The translations under genes were made by a program, and so were the position numbers. A model generated the notes under the pieces. The model saw only the letters and a list, made by a program, of their open reading frames with translations. It was not told the DNA's origin and made no database searches. A DNA stretch of 64,000 nt from Vibrio sp. Y2-5 (GTDB lineage Bacteria > Pseudomonadota > Gammaproteobacteria > Enterobacterales > Vibrionaceae), in NCBI RefSeq assembly GCF_014596725.1, contig NZ_JACVEG010000001.1, positions 434,001 through 498,000 of the forward strand. The letters run 5' to 3'. Of this stretch, positions 59,959-64,000 are shown piece by piece; position 1 is the first letter of the stretch; each line of letters begins with the position of its first letter.

Positions 59959-60675
59959 ATGCTGGATGTTAAAAACAAAAACTTTATTGTCACCGGAGCG
60001 ACATCTGGTATTGGGCGTTTGTTAACAAAGCGATTGGTAGAGTTAGGCGCTAATGTGGCTTTCTGTGGGCGCTCTGAAAGCAAACTCAGTGGATTAGTTT
60101 CTGAATTAACGAAATTTGATAGCCCAATTTATTATCAGGCATTTGATGCCACAAACGTCGAGTTGATTAATCAGTTTGTTGCTGACGTCAATAAAACATT
60201 GGGTAGTATCGATGTGCTGGTTAATTGTGCCGGTGCCAATACATCGAGAAGTGCTATCGCAGATTTATCAGTCGATGATCTAATGGGCTTAGTACAACTG
60301 AACATGATGTCTCCATTCGTCTTCATGAAACAAGTCTACAATGCTTCGATGAAGCCTAGAGGGCAGGGTGTTGTCATTAACGTTCTGTCTACCGTGTGTG
60401 GGTTTTCTAATGAAGGGATCGGTGCTTACACAGCCTCAAAGGCTGGAATGGATGCTTTAACGAAAGTTTTTCGAAAAGAAGTAAGGGAACGTGGCGTGAA
60501 AGTGTGCGCGATTTATCCCGGTGGTGTCGATACGCCTTTCCGGGCAGCCGATCGACCAGAGTACTTAGACCCAGAGCAAGTGGTGGATGCGATTTTGTTT
60601 ATGGCGAGTCAAAACGGCATTTCTAGTGTAGATGAATTAGTCATTCGACCTTTGGTCGAGAAAAATTATTGCTAG
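59959..60675 (+). CDS. Short-chain dehydrogenase/reductase, substrate unknown
   Basis: This 238-residue SDR is catalytically complete, with TGATSGIG, the NCAGAN motif, Ser in NVLSTVCG and YTASKAG. The start is ATG 59959; the frame opens one codon earlier at a TTG. Length and the C-terminal region are typical of classical SDRs, but I cannot assign the substrate. The gene is alone on the strand, followed by a bidirectional terminator shared with the transporter genes. Confidence 0.82.
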   Translation: MLDVKNKNFIVTGATSGIGRLLTKRLVELGANVAFCGRSESKLSGLVSELTKFDSPIYYQAFDATNVELINQFVADVNKTLGSIDVLVNCAGANTSRSAIADLSVDDLMGLVQLNMMSPFVFMKQVYNASMKPRGQGVVINVLSTVCGFSNEGIGAYTASKAGMDALTKVFRKEVRERGVKVCAIYPGGVDTPFRAADRPEYLDPEQVVDAILFMASQNGISSVDELVIRPLVEKNYC

Positions 60676-60706
60676 AGCTTGGAAGTTCACCTGTCCATAT
60701 CAAATA

Positions 60707-60733
60707 AAAAAACCGGCGTGATGCCGGTTTTTC
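60707..60733. terminator. Bidirectional terminator between SDR and transporter operon
   Basis: AAAACCGGC and GCCGGTTTTT flank a 5-base loop; runs of A and T on both sides allow termination in both directions. Confidence 0.88.
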
Positions 60734-60747
60734 TTTAACTGGATGAT

Positions 60748-60840
60748 TTACTTGTCCATTGCTTTCTTGATACAGATAGCAGCGCCACCCCAAGTGATAC
60801 CAAGACCAATGATCATCATAATAATTGCGCTAGCTGTCAT
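60748..60840 (-). CDS. MetS-family small subunit of NSS transporter
   Basis: A 30-codon gene encodes a single membrane helix (MTASAIIMMIIGLGITWGG) and a short basic tail ending KKAMDK. It begins at the last base of the upstream transporter gene (TAATG), so translation is coupled. Small one-helix proteins of this kind accompany NSS transporters (MetP/MetS in Corynebacterium). The GITWGGAA segment is typical of the family. Confidence 0.85.
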   Translation of the reverse strand: MTASAIIMMIIGLGITWGGAAICIKKAMDK

Positions 60841-62300
60841 TAGTTCGCCTCCTTACGGCTGGTTAGGTTAACAAGTACACCAAATACAAGTAGTACGCCA
60901 ATGATTGCCCAACCTAGAGTTAGGTCGTAACCACCGTAGCCTTCAGTAAACAGTGTAATAAGTTTTGTAGCAATGATGATTGCTAGCATTACGGGAGTGA
61001 CAAAACGTAAACAGATGTCAAACCATACGCCCACACTGAAATCCGAAATGCTGTTCACGTATTTACGTACGTCAGAGACTTTTAGCAACAAAGTCATTAG
61101 TGCGATTTCAACGAAACAACTTGCCATGATACCTACGTTGTTTGCGAAGTGGTCAACTAGGTCAAGTAACAGTAGACCACCGTTGGTCGCAAATGCCATA
61201 GAGATCACTACGCCTGAACCAATAACGATGTTCGCAGCTTTCTTGCGGCTCCAGTTTAGCTTATCGATCACTGCTGAAGTCACAGCTTCCATGATAGAGA
61301 TGTGTGAGCTTAGACCCGCAACAACCAGTGCAAGGAAGAATAGTGGACCTAAAATGTATGGAACTGGTAAAAGGTTAATTGCCGCTGGCAGTGTTACGAA
61401 TGCCAGACCAACACCTGCAGAAACAACTTCTGTTAGAGGTTTGCCTTGCTCTTGAGCCATGTAGCCCAGTACAGAGAAAATCATGATACCTGCAAGAATA
61501 GAGAAACCACAGTTGATCAATACCGTCATAAACGCATTGTTCGTGATGTCTGACTTCTCTGGTAGGTAGCTTGAGTAAGCCAGCATGATTGCAAAACCGA
61601 TACTTAGCGTAAAGAAGATCTGACCGTAAGCTGCCGCCCAAACTTTCACATCCCAAATCTTACTGAAATCTGGTTCGAACATGTAGTTCACGCCATCAAG
61701 CGCACCAGGAAGGAAAATCATACGTGCAATCAGACCCACTACCATGATGAATAGGATAGGCATCATGATCTTAGAAGCACGCTCGATACCAGCTTTTACA
61801 CCACCAACGATAGCTGCATAAGTGACTGCCCAAGCGATGAGCATAGCGAATGCAATATTCCATTGGATGTCACCAAGGTTGGTTGGAGAATTGTCGCCAA
61901 GCGCCAAGTATTCACTAAAGAAGAATGCATTAGTATCTGTACCCCAACCTTGAGTAAATGACAAACCAAAGTAAGAGATAGCCCAACCAATAACAGCCAC
62001 ATAGTACACTGCGATAAGCGCAGCAATACCTACTTGGAACCAGCCTAACCATTCGAATTTAGAATTGATCTTAGCTAGTGTAGATGGCGCTGAACCACGG
62101 TGCTTTTGACCCATGCTGAATTCAAGGATCATGAAAGGGATACCCGCAGTAAGCAGTGCGAAGATATATGGAATGAAAAATGCGCCGCCGCCGTTTTCAT
62201 AAGCCATGTAAGGGAAACGCCAAATGTTTCCAAGACCGATTGCAGAACCCACTGCAGCTAGGATAAACCCAACACGGGATCCCCATTGTTCTCGCTTCAT
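60840..62300 (-). CDS. Sodium-dependent NSS (SNF)-family transporter
   Basis: The 486-residue inner-membrane protein is a LeuT-type sodium symporter: WGSRVGFILAAVGSAIGLGNIWRFPY at the N-terminus (split here only for identification: Na+ site residues in AAVGSAIGLGN), YENGGGAFFIPY and about eleven to twelve helices. Substrates of such bacterial members are usually amino acids. AAAGGAG precedes the ATG. The short small-subunit gene is coupled downstream. Substrate not determinable. Confidence 0.92.
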   Translation of the reverse strand: MKREQWGSRVGFILAAVGSAIGLGNIWRFPYMAYENGGGAFFIPYIFALLTAGIPFMILEFSMGQKHRGSAPSTLAKINSKFEWLGWFQVGIAALIAVYYVAVIGWAISYFGLSFTQGWGTDTNAFFFSEYLALGDNSPTNLGDIQWNIAFAMLIAWAVTYAAIVGGVKAGIERASKIMMPILFIMVVGLIARMIFLPGALDGVNYMFEPDFSKIWDVKVWAAAYGQIFFTLSIGFAIMLAYSSYLPEKSDITNNAFMTVLINCGFSILAGIMIFSVLGYMAQEQGKPLTEVVSAGVGLAFVTLPAAINLLPVPYILGPLFFLALVVAGLSSHISIMEAVTSAVIDKLNWSRKKAANIVIGSGVVISMAFATNGGLLLLDLVDHFANNVGIMASCFVEIALMTLLLKVSDVRKYVNSISDFSVGVWFDICLRFVTPVMLAIIIATKLITLFTEGYGGYDLTLGWAIIGVLLVFGVLVNLTSRKEAN

Positions 62301-62981
62301 GTTTTACTCCTTTACGACACTCTGAGGTCTGAAGCTTCTCTGCGGCTATCACTGGCGAATATGGTTGTTGTGGATATTTTTAGCGTTCTATAGAACTGCC
62401 GAATAAATTATCTATCATCCATGATTCTGTGAAAAGTTAGAATTAAATTTTGTTTGCCTCAAGAAAACCTAGAGTTTTATTCTTTATTATCTGATGTGTG
62501 TTTGCGAAATCTGAAATATTCAGCTACGCATGGTATCGAGACTACAGATTTGTTCTGTTAATAGCAATAGATCATAAATGTTAGTTTTCTGTATTTACAT
62601 AGTTTTATTGGGCGATAAATTGGTATTAATTTGGTTTAAAGTGTTGCTACTTTATTATTTGTTGGCTTAATTGATGTTTATATGGTGTGTTTGTAATTGA
62701 TATCACTATTAAAAACTATAGTGTGTATGACTGAAAAATATACAATCGCCAGTGAATACCTCCACCTTTCACTCTTTATCTAAAATAAGAAGGGGTTAGG
62801 TACAGACATCAATAATCAATGGTTAAACAAGTACGTTATTTTGTTTTCTAGTGAATCTGAATACGTGATATGGCGATTGAGTTATTGTGAGGGCAATTGC
62901 ATAATTGTATGTGAAAAATCGACAATTCTTGATGGCTCCCTTTACTGATGTTATTAATTTGTTAAGTAAAAGGAGGTCTGT
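62301..62981. other. AT-rich divergent intergenic region, 681 bp
   Basis: No ORF with a good start or RNA gene is evident before the small YnhF-type gene. It contains the candidate rightward promoter at 62877-62905 and must hold the leftward promoter of the NSS transporter. Confidence 0.55.
62877..62905 (+). promoter_or_regulatory. Candidate promoter of the ynhF-patatin operon
   Basis: TTGAGT and CATAAT are 17 bp apart, placing the start near 62912 and giving a leader of about 70 bases. Confidence 0.5.
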
Positions 62982-63071
62982 ATGGAACATGATCTAAAGT
63001 TTGCAGTGCTTGCCACTGCCGTTATCTTCACGGTACTTGTCGGTTTTGGATTGATTGCAATAACACACTAA
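62982..63071 (+). CDS. ynhF: YnhF-family membrane peptide, 29 residues
   Basis: A very strong ribosome site (AAAAGGAGG) precedes a 29-codon frame that starts MEHDLKFAVLAT and ends GLIAITH: a short polar head, one membrane helix and a final His. Length and pattern match E. coli YnhF (which begins MSTDLKFSLV and ends in LH). Function is unknown. The stop lies 18 bp before the patatin gene, so the two are probably one operon. Confidence 0.85.
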   Translation: MEHDLKFAVLATAVIFTVLVGFGLIAITH

Positions 63072-63089
63072 CTGATAAGGGTTCTACTT

Positions 63090-64000
63090 ATGCCTAATAG
63101 TGGAACTGTTACTAATCTAGATAACAAAGTCGATGTGATTCGACTATCCAAATTCATCGGCGGTAAAAACGCTCTGGTTGCTCAAGGTGGTGGTCAGAGA
63201 GGAATATTTACCGCTGGTGTTTTAGATGCCTTTAATCTCGCCAACTTCGATCCATTCGATGAATTTTATGGTACCTCTGCTGGTGCACTAAATCTCAGTG
63301 CTTTTCTCTGTCGTCAGCACGGCCTAGGCAAAGCTTTTATCACAGAGTTAACGACCACACCCGAATTTTTCCATCTCTTTAGTTACATTCGTAGAAAGCA
63401 ATATATGGATCTCGACTGGGCGTTAGAAAAAATTTGTGATTTCCCATTTTATATGGATATAGACATGGGACGCAGGGTATTGGGTTCTCGTAAAGCAATG
63501 GCAGCTGTGACATCCTCATTGACATTGAGCGATGAGTACTTCCCTATGTTAGCAAGTAACTGGAAGGATATAATGAGAGCCACATGCGCTATTCCTCGCT
63601 TATATCCAAAAGAAGTCGAGTTGAACAATAGGCTTTATATTGATGGTGGAGTCTCTGCTTCCATCCCCGTTCAGGAGGCTTGGCGTCGTGAAGCCCGTTT
63701 TATTACGGTGATCAGAACAGAAGAAATGGATTCTGAATCAGATTTGTTAATGCAGGATGAAAAACTTCGTCAGGAAGATATTAAATGGTTCAGAGATTCT
63801 TTTAACAGTATTCAAAACCAGTGGCAGAACCGTTTGGGTCAATGGAAGCAAGACTGGAATCGCTTCTTCCAGCAACAAATAGCACGTTCAAAAGAATTGA
63901 AAAATGAGCAAAAACACCTGCAAACGCTTAATGGTGGTCGTTGGTTATTTGGTGCAGACGATATCTATCGATTGAGTCATCTGCTTGGAGATAAATTTGA
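63090..64000 (+). CDS. Patatin-like phospholipase (YjjU-like), 5' part
   Basis: The gene is cut by the right window edge after about 303 codons. The catalytic dyad of the patatin family is present: Ser in YGTSAGAL and Asp in YIDGGVSAS, with the oxyanion loop AQGGGQRGIF. No signal peptide is seen, so a cytoplasmic serine esterase/phospholipase is likely. AAGGG lies nine bases before the ATG. A charged, Gln-rich segment (about 225-275) follows the catalytic domain, as in YjjU-type proteins. Confidence 0.9.
   Translation, partial: MPNSGTVTNLDNKVDVIRLSKFIGGKNALVAQGGGQRGIFTAGVLDAFNLANFDPFDEFYGTSAGALNLSAFLCRQHGLGKAFITELTTTPEFFHLFSYIRRKQYMDLDWALEKICDFPFYMDIDMGRRVLGSRKAMAAVTSSLTLSDEYFPMLASNWKDIMRATCAIPRLYPKEVELNNRLYIDGGVSASIPVQEAWRREARFITVIRTEEMDSESDLLMQDEKLRQEDIKWFRDSFNSIQNQWQNRLGQWKQDWNRFFQQQIARSKELKNEQKHLQTLNGGRWLFGADDIYRLSHLLGDKF

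Overview
The window is a stretch of ordinary Vibrio-type chromosome. Protein sequences, the polar chemotaxis genes parC and parP, and the gene order all point to Vibrionaceae, most likely the large chromosome of a Vibrio species; I cannot name the species. I see no prophage, integron, plasmid, insertion sequence with a transposase, or CRISPR array. Coding density is high and codon use looks even throughout.

Layout. 1-6810: the end of the polar-flagellum/chemotaxis cluster (3' end of cheZ, then cheA, cheB, parC, parP, cheW and a DUF2802 gene), closed by a terminator. 7022-14027: the complete cytochrome c maturation operon ccmABCDEF, ccmG(dsbE), ccmH, ccmI. 14104-22216: mlaA, a degenerate short-chain dehydrogenase, a VC2046/SO_2500-family protein, sodB, grxD, topB, an HDAC-like deacetylase and an aromatic aminotransferase. 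A 266-bp repeat with terminal inverted repeats lies in the sodB leader. 22663-29509: a receiver-TPR protein, tRNA-Ser(UGA), tRNA-Pro(GGG), yejM-yejL facing yejK, and a membrane-bound orphan HPt protein. 30060-41207: asd, a PAS-GGDEF diguanylate cyclase, a voltage-gated-type K+ channel, a MarC/YchE protein, adhE, a BamE-like lipoprotein, an EamA exporter and a SulP transporter.

41465-57379 is a core block conserved between Vibrio and E. coli: rne, rluC, yceF (maf), yceD, rpmF, plsX, fabH, fabD, fabG, acpP, fabF, pabC, mltG, tmk, holB, tatD. It joins RNA decay, ribosome biogenesis, phospholipid and fatty acid synthesis, folate precursor synthesis, and DNA replication. 57824-64000 holds ptsG, a small outer-membrane-like protein, a second SDR, an NSS amino-acid transporter with its 30-residue small subunit, a 29-residue YnhF-type membrane peptide, and a patatin-like phospholipase cut by the window end.

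The less ordinary points are: three 20-residue repeats in the CheA linker where P2 would normally lie; a sensor-like membrane protein that ends in HPt with no kinase core; a receiver-TPR protein with no DNA-binding output; an SDR that has lost its catalytic residues; the repeat element inside the probable sodB 5' UTR; a tRNA-Pro promoter placed so that the transcript is almost leaderless; a hairpin abutting the start codon of the K+ channel; an FNR-like site at about -41.5 of adhE; and two sub-31-codon membrane peptides.
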